Positions 20,190 to 30,745 of a stretch of DNA of 64,000 nucleotides are shown here, in pieces. The stretch is taken from the NCBI GenBank assembly GCA_963971405.1, contig OZ020485.1, positions 17,360,001 to 17,424,000 of the forward strand, written 5' to 3'. The position numbers and the translations under genes are program-made. The first letter of the stretch is position 1. Every line of letters begins with the position of its first letter. Origin of the DNA: Psococerastis gibbosa. Its lineage: Eukaryota > Arthropoda > Insecta > Psocodea > Psocidae. The notes beneath the pieces are model-generated. The model had not been told where the DNA came from. It made no database searches and saw only the letters and a program-made list of their open reading frames with translations.

Positions 20190-20400
20190 CGGACTTGCCA
20201 ACGTTACTGTGGCTCCCATGAAAAGGTGAACCCGTGGTAACGGAGGTGTCAGTGCTTGTCTCAGCTTGTCCATTGTCGCTTGCAGCCGGTGTGGGCTGAC
20301 ATGGAGGGCATGTACCAATTGACCAGAGGCCAAAATGTATACGGAAGCAACACCAGCTATGATGATCATAAGATGAATATGATCGTTGGAAGAGCGTCCA
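20190..20400 (-). repeat. Single copy of the 220-bp repeat, diverged
   Basis: CAGCTTGTCCATTGTCGCTT and GCAGCCGGTGTGGGCTGACA are the complement of the array unit at 36.9-37.8 kb. The 89-codon minus frame here is a by-product. Confidence 0.55.
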
Positions 20401-21408
20401 TATGGGGCCCCTCAAAATAATAATATCTTAAGTGTACCGACGGGACAAGTACAAATTGTTTTGGTTGTTGGAATAATAATTGCACGGTATTTTTAAACAT
20501 TTCATTTACTGCCAGTTTGGAATGTTAATAGGGGGACCCCTTTTGTGACTCGGAAATGGGGGACGCCCCTAACCCACGCATTTTTTTTACCACATACGCT
20601 TTTAAAATTAGAACTCTATTGTCTGCACCACCAATTTTTGAAACTACTATACTAGTTTGTATGAACTTCGGCAGGCGTACTATGCAGTTTAATTAATAAT
20701 TTATTTTGGGGTTTAAAGTGTAAACAAATTAATTTTGAGTAGTACTTTGCATTCTACTAATTATTAGTTTTTTTGGTTTTTTAATTCTAATAATATTTAT
20801 ATTATATTTATAAATTATGTACGTTATTAATTATACTATAGTAATACAAAAAGTTACAAAGTTAATAATAAGCCTGTCGGGGGCTCTCACAGTAAACTTT
20901 ATAAATAATTATGCAATATGTCATCTATTTCACATTTGTGTGTTCGCAAAGAATCTAGTTTTAATTTCATACTATTTAACAATTAAAAAATAATATTATT
21001 AATAATTTACAATATATATTAATTTCTATTACTTTCTATAATATTATTTCATTTTATTTCTCTGTGCTCCTTATAGCGTTATTGTTTGTTGTACGGTGAA
21101 CAATAACTCTAACTATAACTCACTTTAACAGCTGCCGTGGTGGGCCCGCCGCGCCGGCCACCTAAATTAGGCGCGAAACTTTGAACAAAAATTGTAATTA
21201 CTGAATTGTGACGTATTTATATTATATTGGTTATTTTCCAATAAAATTAGATATTGTGTGACAATACAGCCTATGTTCTTGTTTGACTGTTTGATTAATT
21301 AAGGGAAGATGATTAGACCGAATCGACAATTCTATGACCAAGTATTACAAAGTGAATGTTTAAAATATTACTGAATTTAATTATTGCTGGTATAGGCCTA
21401 TATAGGGT
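20401..21408. other. Unassigned, very AT-rich DNA
   Basis: No gene was recognised. A short GC-rich block (CCGCCGCGCCGGCC, about 21147-21160) stands out against the AT background. Confidence 0.4.
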
Positions 21409-21409
21409 C

Positions 21410-21682
21410 AAAGTACAATAGAGGAGCAAACTTTCAAAACGTCACAAATCCATTAAAATTAACAATTGATTTTATCATAGATTTTCCATCTTGAAGATGA
21501 GCTGAATCAGGATTGCTAATCAAAACAAAAACAAAAAAGATTTAACCCAGTCTTCTGAAGGGTTAAAATCTTATATTCCCGTTATAATAAAGCCAAAATA
21601 ATTATGTTTTTCGTGTTTCCTGAACATTTTACGAAAATGGATTAGTGCCGTTTTGAAAGTTTGCTCCTCAATAGTACTATAT
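21410..21682. mobile_element. Inverted-repeat element, about 30-bp ends
   Basis: AGAGGAGCAAACTTTCAAAA (21420) is mirrored by CGTTTTGAAAGTTTGCTCCTC at the right. TA lies at both outer edges (AGTA/TACT), which would fit a mariner-type MITE. The interior is unassigned. Confidence 0.6.
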
Positions 21683-21704
21683 GGTTCGATTAAATAATGC
21701 AATG

Positions 21705-21805
21705 GCGTACTGCAATAGTGGGTTTTAGGGAGGTCTCGGAATTTTTAAATGTAAACGTGAGTTGAGTTGTACATCAATTGAAAGCCCTTCTAAAGCGACC
21801 CCGCT
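21705..21805 (+). repeat. Dispersed repeat, partner of 16668
   Basis: TGGCGTACTGCAATAGTGGG and TTGAGTTGTACATCA match 16668-16768. Confidence 0.6.
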
Positions 21806-22370
21806 AATATTCTGCAGCTTGGCAACCTTAGCTAGGCCTATTTTGACTATTTATAAATATTTCTTTATAAAAATATTACAACAGGGCAATGCCCCTTTGA
21901 CGTAATGCAAAACCATGTCTATTTCAAAGTGTCAGTGTAAATTTTGAGGTGGGTTCGAACTCCCAAGGGCCCCAATGACTAATAACCCTGTCTAATCTCA
22001 AAAATGCATTGTTTCTCTTTTATCTGTTGTCTTTCAATGCATGCAATCTCACTTTCCAAGACAATAATCTTGCTCTGCCATCCGTCGTATTGCCATAACT
22101 GCATTTGGTGTCAACTACTGCATATTTCTCGCCACCTACACCGCCATAGCCAACTACCGCGAACAGCCACAGGCCGCAAATCACAACAGTTGCTATTGTC
22201 TGCTATTTTACCATAATGCCGTGAGACTCTTTATCACACTGTATAGTAACTCACCGCTGTTTTCCCACACCATTTACCCTAATTGATAAAAAAAAATGCA
22301 TACTAAATAGAACAGACAATGTATATGTGTGTCACAAAGTCAAGATAGCAGTTATATCGTGACTTGGCGT
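21806..22370. other. Unassigned DNA
   Basis: No gene or repeat was recognised. Confidence 0.4.
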
Positions 22371-22375
22371 TTTCT

Positions 22376-22500
22376 GATTATGCAGCTGTCGAATCCGGGC
22401 TCATCGGTCGTGGTCCGACTGAAAATGTGCTCCCAAACGTTCTGCCAACATGCGCGGTCGACATCTTCAGTGGTACTATATGGAGTTCTAAGCTTGTATC
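22376..22500 (-). repeat. Penelope-type arm with hammerhead-like core
   Basis: On the minus strand: CTGAAGA, extra T, GTCGAC, loop CGCGCAT, GTTGGC, then AGAACGTTTGGGAG. The 6-bp stem is kept with two G-U pairs although its sequence differs from 10575-10593. The box after it reads AGAA instead of GAAA. CGACCGATGAGCCCGGATTC follows. Confidence 0.55.
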
Positions 22501-23335
22501 TCCAAGGCTTAAAATCAATCAATTAATAAATGCTTGTCTTTCCCTCCTACAACAATATGCAAGGTAAAGTCGTCATACAAATTAAAATACAAAGAGAGTA
22601 GGAGAGTAGTAATTTGTTTCTTTTGATTTGATAAATACAGAAAAAGGCTAGGGGAAGGGGGGCGATGTTTCTTCAAGGTGCTTTGATCAGGCTTACCCTA
22701 ACCCATTGTTAAAAATTATTACACCATTGCCATGAGCATTTACTAATAGAAATCGGAAGACGGAAGCACATCGTTTGAATTGTTCGGTTACAGGTACAGG
22801 TTGCTGCAAGTCAATGTTTCCAATCAGTAGTATCTCCACAACCTATGCTAACTAACTCTGTTTGTCTTTAAAAATAACTTGGCGGTTACCTAGAATGGTA
22901 TTTCAGCACCTAGATTATATCAGTATTCCTTCCTTCACTCAACCTGACTAGTTACTTTCTTATACAGGTACACCACTCACCCATCCTCTGATCTGCCGTT
23001 GTGCATTTTCACTTTCGTTAGGTTACTTTCCAGTGCAGATGTACTGCATGACACTACCATTTCTCTCTTAACCCATGAGATATGTCACATATGCCCCTTG
23101 TCTTAGAACGGCCTAGCTGCCATTAATGATTAATGTGCTGAACGCTGATCAGGGCACTATTTTGCTGTGGGGAAACTGGGGTAAATTCGATAAGTAGAAC
23201 TATCATGGTAAATGTTGCTATTTTTTTTTTTTTTTTATTAATTTGGGTGCGTCCGTTGCGTATCTTACGTGTACTTGAGACATGGTGGCGACTCGTATCT
23301 GTACTTGGTTAAGTCATGCTTTCGCCTGTTCCATG
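22501..23335. other. Unassigned DNA
   Basis: A T-run lies at 23220-23237. No gene was recognised. Confidence 0.4.
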
Positions 23336-23339
23336 GCGT

Positions 23340-23475
23340 CAATGGTAAGCTTGTCGCAGCTTGTCCATTACCACTTGTAGCCGGTTTAGGTTGACATATA
23401 CGTATACCTGTTTACCAATGGGGTCGTTGGCATTGTACAAGGGACCATAAAGAGTCCTTCAAAAACAAAATATTT
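23340..23475 (-). repeat. 220-bp repeat, single copy
   Basis: CAGCTTGTCCATTACCACTT, GTAGCCGGTTTAGGTTGACA and ACCATAAAGAGTCCTTCAAA are the complement of the 36.9-kb unit. Confidence 0.6.
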
Positions 23476-23635
23476 CTACTACATTTATTATTCAATTAAT
23501 CCTCAGAGGGGATTTTCTTTGTTTCGCTTGCACTAGCTTATGCTCAACTGAGTCCTTATTAATTTCATTCCGTCCCATACTTGGTTAAGTCGAGCTAATG
23601 CCTGTTTTAGTGTCTATGGAAAATATATCTGAGCT

Positions 23636-23820
23636 CCCCCATTGGCATTTGTAGTCGGTGTGGCTTGCCTTCGAGGAGTTCACCAGTTTTCCAATGGCTA
23701 GAAATTCTTTCGGAAACAATACCAATAATGGACGAGCCCTGATGGTGTCGTTTGTAGTGCAAGGCTCAATGGGCCACACTAAATTTAGTCTTAAGTCCAT
23801 AAAAAACCCTTCAAACACGC
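23636..23820 (-). repeat. 220-bp repeat, single copy
   Basis: GTAGTCGGTGTGGCTTGCCT, TTTCGGAAACAATACCAATA and CCATAAAAAACCCTTCAAAC are the complement of the 36.9-kb unit. Confidence 0.55.
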
Positions 23821-23877
23821 TATTGAGGGCACCTATGCTAAGGCGCTACCGTGGAAGGCGTAGGCAATAGACCTCAA

Positions 23878-23982
23878 GCAAGATATATGATATCAAAATA
23901 ATAATATATGTATATGTACGATATAATATATCATATATACTGTCCATATAATATCATACATATCATACATTATATGGACTAA
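23878..23982. repeat. AT-rich palindromic stretch
   Basis: GTCCATATAAT (23941) is mirrored by ATTATATGGAC (23980). The preceding bases repeat ATATATCATATAT-like words. Confidence 0.7.
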
Positions 23983-24311
23983 TAATGGAAATATGGAATA
24001 ACAATTAACGGTCATTGGATAACTGAGCTTTAATGAACGAGACTTGAGAGCAAATGGCATTTTTCGTATTTTTGCACAAAGTCAACTTTCTCATAAACTT
24101 TCCATCGTATCGTAGAGTGATAAATGTTGTGTCGTAAAGTCGAAGAAATGTTCCTCTTCATTTCGATACATAGTAACATATTTAATCAAGTTCCATAACT
24201 GTGGCATATCGGTTTAGTAACTGTACAACTAAGCACAGATGAATATTTTTTCTGGTTTATGGCCCTACGATCGATATGTCATGAGAAATTATTCGACTCT
24301 TGAGGGCTCCA
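23983..24311. other. Unassigned DNA
   Basis: No gene or repeat was recognised. Confidence 0.4.
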
Positions 24312-24430
24312 TTTTCCTTCACCGGAAGGAGAAAAATGTGACTGCCGGACATGTTGGAGACCACAACATCCCAATAGAGCCATGGTCAAAGAAGAGGATC
24401 TTCCACCCATGAGGGATTATTTTCTCTGTA
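24312..24430 (+). mobile_element. SINE family B, partial
   Basis: TTCCTTCACCGGAAGGAG, GACTGCCGGACATGTTGGAG, CCACAACATCCCAATAGAGC and GGTCAAAGAAGAGGATCTTC match copies at 14.1 and 54.1 kb. Confidence 0.6.
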
Positions 24431-24835
24431 GTTTCAATGTAACTGTTTGTATATAATTTTGTTTGCCCAGGATGCGTTGTGGTGAAAGTAAAGAGCAGCA
24501 TTGGTAATGATACGGTGGAGGCAGGTGACCCGAGTGGGTGTGGCCACAGGCTCACCTTATTACAGTCTTGACCTACGGCGCCTGCGCCCTCCGGGCATTA
24601 TGGGAAATTATGGTCGTGACTTCATTTATGGTTCGAAGCCTGAAAAGGCGACTTTTTACTCGAAACCCATTCATTACGGTAAAACGGTGAATTTTTATAT
24701 ATTAAATTTTTTGACCTCAATTATATGGATTACCCTGGGCCTTAATCGATTAATGAACTATTCCATGACCCGATCTTCAATAGCCTAGGCTTCTTAGGAT
24801 TTTAAATTATTTTAAATTTTGTGCCTGCTACTTGG
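24431..24835. other. Unassigned DNA upstream of the PDZ exon
   Basis: A GC-richer part at 24510-24600 has no repeat partner here. It could hold 5' noncoding sequence, but nothing proves it. Confidence 0.3.
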
Positions 24836-24837
24836 GC

Positions 24838-24928
24838 TAAAAATTAATTGTAACGGTGGTCTGAAAGGGCCAAAATTCGCCCAAATGGACAAAAGAGACA
24901 ATTTTCTTTCTTTCTTTCTTTCTGAAAA
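24838..24928 (+). mobile_element. LINE 3' tail fragment
   Basis: AAAATTAATTGTAACGGTGG, GGTCTGAAAGGGCC (4-bp stem), AAAATTCGCCCAAATGGA and a (TTTC)n tail match the tail at 62395-62470. Confidence 0.6.
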
Positions 24929-24929
24929 T

Positions 24930-25375
24930 ATATCTTAGTTTGAAAAACTGTGGTTAAACACAAAAGGCCGTGGCCCAACAACCCAATGAATGTATAGAGC
25001 CTGAGGAGTGGTTGATGGTTTTGAGGTCAGCAACATGTCCGCCGCCGCGGTTTCCCCTACTGGTTTTCTTTTTATATGACCGTGCACCTGCGTGAGGTCA
25101 TCCTGTGTCAGAAATCTGCCGCAGGTTAAGAAATATACGGTTTTTTGCACCCTCCCATGACAAGTTTCCCAGCATCTCGCCGGCATCCGTGTGTACCGGG
25201 CCTACTAAATGCAATACTATGTTTGTTGTTTCCAAATATTTTTTATATATACCTCTTTAGAAATTTAACTTTTTACGATATCATATGCATTACCGCATTG
25301 GTAACGAAGTCTTCGAAGCCATCTGTGTGCTTCAAAAACTATTCACATGTGATTATTTTTAATTGTTTTTGTTTC
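24930..25375. other. Putative intron or 5' flank of the PDZ exon
   Basis: The stretch ends in a pyrimidine tract (TTTTTAATTGTTTTTGTTTC) before AG at 25376-25377. No other exon was recognised. Confidence 0.4.
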
Positions 25376-25377
25376 AG
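25376..25377 (+). other. Splice acceptor of the PDZ exon
   Basis: The AG follows a T-rich tract. It places the exon start at 25378. Only 20 bases of 5' UTR then precede the ATG at 25398, so at least one upstream noncoding exon is expected. Confidence 0.7.
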
Positions 25378-25386
25378 ACTGACCGC

Positions 25387-25545
25387 ATGGGTGCGTCATG
25401 GAGCCCGCGACCTTATTCCATCCCGCCGTGGATGTCGCGCTCACACAGCACCACCAGCGACAACAGAGCCAAGACTCAGGCGCCTTCATCGACTGGAATT
25501 CCGAGGACTCCGGCAGCCCCACAGGACTCACAGACGAGTTCGTAA
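25387..25545 (+). other. Upstream out-of-frame ATG overlapping the PDZ start
   Basis: An ATG 11 bases before the main start opens a 52-codon frame ending at 25545. Its context (CGCATGG) is weaker at -3 than the main ATG (GTCATGG). If used, it would lower translation of the main frame. Confidence 0.3.
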
Positions 25546-27262
25546 CGGTGGTGTCCGTAGAGAGCAAAGAGATACCGTCTCCGTTCGTGACAGTCCTCGA
25601 AATCGGTGATGACCCGCCAACACAGCATCACGGTGAATACAGGGAAGAAGTCCTGGTTTACAGGCTGCCAGGTGAACGACTCGGCTTTGGGCTCAAATTC
25701 GAAGGTGGTCAAAACACGGCGGAAAAAGTTCGCCGGCTGTTCATCCAGTCAAGTGCCCCGGACAGCCCGGCGTCGCGGGCTAAATGTTCCTGGGGGTCAC
25801 TTGTCGAAGGAGATGAAATCATCGAAATTGACGGGCATGCCGTCAATGGTATGACACGTCTGGATTGTGTTCGCTGCCTGAAGGAATCGAATGTTGTTAT
25901 TAAACTAGTTATACGGCACCCAGCCGGAGAAGTTGTTGTTAAGAAAGACACAATCTCGATAAGCACGCCGACGGTGATTAGTGCAGAAATGAAGAAACGT
26001 AGTCCACCTCCTCCTCCCATACCACCGCGAAAGGTGCCCCGTAAGTCCCCGGCGTTGCCGCCTCGCGAGGACCTCCTAGTGCAGCCTCCAGATAGTTTTG
26101 AAGATGATAGCCGGCAGTTGGAGCCCCTTTACAGCCCCGTGCCGCGAGCTAGAAGTGTTCAGCCGGAGCATAAGACTCTTACGCGAGTGCCTTCGAATCC
26201 GAAAGATTTTGTTGACTTAGTGAAGGGTGTTGTAAGGAGGAACAGTTTGCGGAACATACCCCCAGAAGCTGAAGTGTACCTTGATCTTATAGCACACGAA
26301 GACGAAATTAGAAGTAACTGGGGGTCTGAGTCTGACGATACTGCAAGTACTATTTCGACTATTGTTGGCATGCCTACAAATAATAACAGTCTTTGCGACC
26401 TGCCCTTTGATTCCGTTAATGGTGAATTTCTTTTTTCAAAATTAAACGGTGATAAAGAACCGGATAGCGTAAGTTGTGACGATAGGTCCTATGGGCCGCC
26501 CGGGGACGATGGCATTACGCTTCAACCTCCTCTCAGCTTCCAGGATGCTCCTCTTAGTTATGGTAATGAAGATTTCCGCCCGTCTTTAGAGCTAAAACAA
26601 GCTGAGGATGAATTGTTTATGTCTTCGTTAAAGAATTACCCAGAAGATTCTTTAGACGAGGTCGATCTGTCTTTAGAAGCCTCAATTATTAACGAGAAAT
26701 CCGCAGTTCAAAGTCCCAAAAAGACGTCGTTAATCCCGCGGCTCGCGAAAACTTTAGGACTTTTATCCCCGCCGAAACCGTCTCCTCGGAAGGAGATCCC
26801 CGAACAACCGCAAAAGCCACGATCGAACAAAAAACGACCTCCTCCACCTCCTCCCCCTTCGCATAACGAACACGAAGTCCCTGCTGAGGCTCAAACAAAA
26901 TCCATAAAGTCTTCCATTCCTTATTTAAAGAAGAAAAAGTCGAAAGACGACGATAGGAAGGCGACCAAGCTGGAAAAGAAGTCAAAGAAGGAGAAGTTAA
27001 CGGAGAAGGAGGAAGGTATTGTGCCTTACTTCGAGCCTTCTTCCCCCGAAGAGGAAGACGATGAAGTGAAGTTGTGCTGGCCCGTGCCTGAACTTCCGCG
27101 TGACGGTAGTCCGGAAATGTGTGAAGTGTTTCCGCCGGAGCAGAATATGGATTTCGGGGTGGAAGCAGTGACTTCCTTGTTTTCGTGGGGTTCGCATAAA
27201 CAGCTGGAGACTATTGGCGAGGACGAGGAGGAAGTTGGGGAGGAAGAAGTGTTAACTGATCG
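25398..27262 (+). CDS. PDZ-domain scaffold protein, first coding exon (partial)
   Basis: The exon encodes 621 residues plus two bases of the next codon. The start is the first in-frame ATG after an in-frame TGA (25380-25382) and has G at -3 and +4. Residues about 84-174 form one PDZ domain: a carboxylate-binding loop LGFGLKFEGG (95-104), a long beta2-beta3 segment, SLVEGDEIIEIDGHAVNGMT (134-153) and a closing VVIKLVIRH strand. PDZ domains bind C-terminal tails of membrane and junction proteins. After it come an SH3-ligand-like proline region (SPPPPPIPPRKVPRKSP, about 202-218), a long acidic and serine-rich region, a second poly-proline run (about 484-490), a lysine-rich block (about 513-542) and an acidic end. 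There is no signal peptide or membrane segment, so it is probably cytoplasmic. Base composition is richer in GC than the flanks. It reaches a TGA at 27264-27266, but that codon overlaps a near-perfect donor, so continuation into another exon is likely. I do not recognise the orthologue; arthropod junction or cytoskeletal scaffolds are the nearest idea. Confidence 0.9.
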
Positions 27263-27268
27263 GTGAGT
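27263..27268 (+). other. Splice donor of the PDZ exon
   Basis: CG|GTGAGT matches the consensus fully on the intron side. The split leaves two bases of the last codon (phase 2). If unspliced, translation stops one codon later. Confidence 0.75.
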
Positions 27269-27349
27269 CTTTTTTTTCATTATTGTAAAGTTTGTAAGGG
27301 ATTTTTAAATATATTTTAATTGAACAAGTGTTCTAATGTTTTTGAATGA

Positions 27350-28250
27350 AGTGATAATGATCGCGACTGTAGAAGTACGGTAACGCCTGACTTGTAGCAT
27401 ACCGTACCGTATTATGCTACTTTTGGTACATTAGCAGGCTTTGTAGGCCCGAAATTGGGATATCCTGCCAACTAATTTCTGCAAAATTAAGAGAACTCAT
27501 AAAACATTTGCACTGAGACATCAGGGATTGTGGGAGTGGCCGTGACTGTAGAAGTAACGCTTGGTAGTTGGCTTGTGACATACCGTTTTATGTTGCCATA
27601 TAAGGTGATTTCTCGGGACCAAAATCGGCATACTTATTTCGCCTCTCTTATTGGGACACATCCTTGTGTTAGTATACAACATTTATTATAAACGTAGACT
27701 TTGCTTGTCCAGAATCGGCATGTCCTACCTACTAATATCTGCATTAGTAGGAGAACTCATAAGGCATTGAGGCATTGTCACTGGGGCATTAGAGACAGTG
27801 GTGACGACTGTGACTGTCGAAGAGACGTTTGGCATGTGACATACCGTATTTTACTACATCATACCGTGGGTGATTTTGAGGGAGCAAAATGGGCATATCC
27901 TACCTACTAATTTCTCTTCCAGAAACAAAATTAAGAAGGGCCTAATGGCATAATGAATTAATGGCAACGCTTGTCAACTTGTGACAGATCATACATCATG
28001 CAAAATATGCTGGCTACGTGCTCTCGTACTTGTACAGAAACGGCATATGCTACCTACTAATGTCTGCAAAATTAAGAGAACTCATAAGGCATTGGCACTG
28101 GGGCATCAGGGACACTGGTAGTGACCGTGACTGTAGCAGTAACGCTTGGCTTGTGTCATACCGTATTTTGTTACAACATAAGCCGACTTTTCGCGTCTTG
28201 CTTGCAAGGAACGAAGTAACGCCCTCTCCTGAAGAGCAGCCAAGGTTGTA
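27350..28250 (+). repeat. Degenerate tandem repeat, about four units, in the presumed intron
   Basis: Blocks recur in order: GTGACTGTAGAAGTAACGCT (near 27365, 27540, 27808, 28128), ACATACCGTATTTT, GGCATATCCTACCTACTAAT (near 27459, 27716, 27889, 28043) and AGAGAACTCATAAGGCATT. Spacing varies from about 155 to 320 bp. Confidence 0.7.
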
Positions 28251-28379
28251 GATTGTCTCTGTTAACTTGGAATGCACAATTGAAACTAGGAAGGGTGTAA
28301 CCGAGACAACACGCGATGTAATGTCATTATTAGCAGACAGTACGAGAATTAACTTACAAAAAAAATAAATAATAATTTA

Positions 28380-28625
28380 GTTTGTAGGGTTGACCACAAT
28401 GAAATTATTGATTTTGATTTGTACAAAAAAAGTATTGGTGTGGTAGACCCGAGGAAGGAGTTCAGGAACGGTGGCCAATTGGTGTTTGTGAAGGCCCCAT
28501 GTCAGGTATCGAAATGTAGAGGAGCATTGTTTAATGTTTAATGGAAATTTTTTGATGACTTTTCGATCGATATTTCCTGGAAAAATGAACTTTGGGGTTA
28601 CTCGGATCTGCTCTTAATTTGCCTT
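28380..28625 (+). repeat. Dispersed repeat, about 240 bp
   Basis: CCCGAGGAAGGAGTTCAGGA, ATGTCAGGTATCGAAATGTA and CGATCGATATTTCCTGGAAA recur at 51220-51415, with shorter copies at 8.5 and (inverted) 49.0 kb. Confidence 0.65.
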
Positions 28626-28794
28626 CATGCCCTAATAGCATGCTTATGTACTTTACTTTTTCCTCGCTTTATCCCTAAGATAGCGACACGCCAGATTCTT
28701 CTCCATATCCTGCGAATATGGCACATAGCCTATTGTACCCGGGAAAAAACATGATTGCATAACTGACCAGTTGCAGGAGATGCTGCGGAGTAGG

Positions 28795-29030
28795 CATGCC
28801 CGCGATCTCTAACGCTAATCTAGAGAAACAACAGTTCTAAATTTCACTGCTAGATGGTAGAGGCGTTCAGTTCTCTTAGGAGTAGTTGTGCTCGCGACCT
28901 CTAGCGCTAGTTTAAAGAAACATTAGTTCTGAATTCAATCGCTAGATAGTAGAAGCGTTCAGCTTTGTTTTCCTGCGCTGGTAGTAGTTCTTTTACCATG
29001 CGCTAGATGACAGAGGCGTTCAGTTTCGAG
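28795..29030 (+). repeat. Tandem repeat, about 95-bp unit
   Basis: GCTAGATGGTAGAGGCGTTC occurs near 28849, GCTAGATAGTAGAAGCGTTC near 28941 and GCTAGATGACAGAGGCGTTC near 29001. The first two units also share CTCTAGCGCTAnTnTAnAGAAAC. Confidence 0.7.
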
Positions 29031-29039
29031 TGCACATCT

Positions 29040-29820
29040 CATGACATTTTATTTGGTACTGTCTTGTCTATTTTTTTCACCCACGTTGACATTGTAATTT
29101 TTCTTTGCGTAATTAATTGTTATATCATCGTTATTATTGTACAACCTATATATACCTTCTTCCTTCATGTTTTAAAATATGGCTAATGCCTCCTACGAAT
29201 ATCTGTGATTTCAATCTTAGTCCATAGGCGGGGTAGGGTTAATTAATTTAAGGTTTCGTAGTCTGTCCCCGAGGTTTTTATTATGTTTTCATTACAAAGC
29301 CACGCGTTTTTGGCCAATTAATTAGTGAATTTGCAAATTGTATTACGGGGCGCTATTTCTGTTCCTTAATTGGAATGGCAAAATCGGAAAGTAGATTTCA
29401 GAAAAGACTTTTTTTCTTTTCCCGCCTGTCACATCAAAACTAAGAAGGTTCAAGATGGCGGATAATACAGTCTAACTTTATATTGTGTGACATATTTTCT
29501 ATATTTTATTAAGTTTATCAACCTAAAGTTACCTAATAAAGGAACTACGATATAATATATGTATGTGAGTAACTTAGAACTATATAAATTTCACAATAAA
29601 GCGGAGAACTAACGAGAAAACCACTCACCGTATAAAATCAACAGTGGGACACTACAAAGTACCTATTAAATATAGCATAGCCTTTTAAATGCAGCATAGT
29701 CAAGACCTGGCAAACAACTACATATCCTGTCATACGGACAAGTGAAGACTGGCTACTAACTTGCTAACTCCAAGGAAGCTAGGCTATACGTAAAGATAGG
29801 TCTACTATATCAAATACAAT
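29040..29820. other. Unassigned; may include the LINE 5' UTR
   Basis: The last 250 bases before the LINE ORF1 could be its 5' UTR. No boundary or target duplication was identified. Confidence 0.35.
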
Positions 29821-29823
29821 ACA

Positions 29824-30654
29824 ATGTCTTGCATTATTTGTACTCAGAAAATAACGAGAGATAAAGATTCCATACAATGTGAAAGCTGCAATCAAATTTT
29901 CCACGCAACGTGCGTAGGTTCGCCAAGCACTAAAAAAAACTGGAGATGTGAATTGTGTGCAAAAGGACTAGGAGCGCTAATCAGACATCTATTCAACCAA
30001 CTATTCCAAAAGCTAGAAGACCGGCTTGGGGCTGTTGAAAGAAGCCAAGCTTTCTTAAGTGATCAATATGACGATCTTCAGAAAAAGCTTAACATTAATG
30101 TGGAATTACAAGCTAAAGTAACCGGCTTAGAAACGCAGTTCCAGGATAAAAATAACACGATCGATAATCTCTCCTTGAGGCTAGTGAACTTAGAACAGTA
30201 CAGCAGAAGGAAACAACTAGAGATCCGTGAAGTTCAACAAATAGAAGGGGAAAACGTAGAACAAATAGTGATGAAAGTAGCTGAAAAACTAAATGTACCA
30301 CTAACACCTAACGATTTGGAATCTGCACATCGCATACCTACCGCCCCCGGAAAGTGCCCTACCATTATAGCCCGCTTCGTAAATAAAAGAACAACCGACC
30401 TCATTCTAAATAAAAAAAAGAAGACTATCACAAATCAAGAAATCATTGGAAATAGTCAGAAAGGAACTGGAAAAATCTACATAGGGGAAAGTTTATGTGC
30501 ATACAACCGGCAGTTACTTTGGATGGTCAAACAGCAGGCAAAAACGCTTTCTTTTAAATACGTATGGTGGAAAAATGGTGTTTTAGTGCGGAAGGCGGAC
30601 AATTGTAAAGTAATAAAAATCAATAATCACAATGAGCTCAACAAAATTAAATGA
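29824..30654 (+). CDS. LINE ORF1: PHD finger, coiled coil and nucleic-acid-binding C-terminal domain
   Basis: The 276-residue frame is intact. Residues 3-45 form a PHD finger with the ligands C3, C6, C19, C22, H27, C30, C42 and C45 plus the expected W40. A heptad-like region follows (about 55-125) and ends in LVNLEQYSRRKQLEIREV, a hallmark of LINE ORF1 proteins. The C-terminal part (about 160-260) has HRIPTAPGKCPTIIARF and FKYVWWKNGVLVRK, resembling the domain that Pfam labels FP_C/Baculo_FP in such elements. It probably coats the LINE RNA as a multimer. The PHD may direct binding to chromatin. The next ORF starts 91 bp downstream. The ATG at 29824 is the first in frame. Confidence 0.85.
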   Translation: MSCIICTQKITRDKDSIQCESCNQIFHATCVGSPSTKKNWRCELCAKGLGALIRHLFNQLFQKLEDRLGAVERSQAFLSDQYDDLQKKLNINVELQAKVTGLETQFQDKNNTIDNLSLRLVNLEQYSRRKQLEIREVQQIEGENVEQIVMKVAEKLNVPLTPNDLESAHRIPTAPGKCPTIIARFVNKRTTDLILNKKKKTITNQEIIGNSQKGTGKIYIGESLCAYNRQLLWMVKQQAKTLSFKYVWWKNGVLVRKADNCKVIKINNHNELNKIK

Positions 30655-30745
30655 ACCCACTATTCGTATACTTCTACAAACTAAAATGAAAATAATATAT
30701 ACATACACACTATAGTCATAATATTTATGATAAACTCAATAGATA

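Noticed and set aside
24501..24788. 95-codon plus-strand frame upstream of the PDZ exon as a possible first exon
   Set aside because: No motif, no donor with matching phase, and the PDZ exon has its own in-frame stop before its ATG, so no coding could join from upstream.
25145..25609. 154-codon plus-strand frame overlapping the PDZ exon
   Set aside because: It runs through the pyrimidine tract and acceptor and reads the PDZ exon out of frame; the PDZ frame has the domain.
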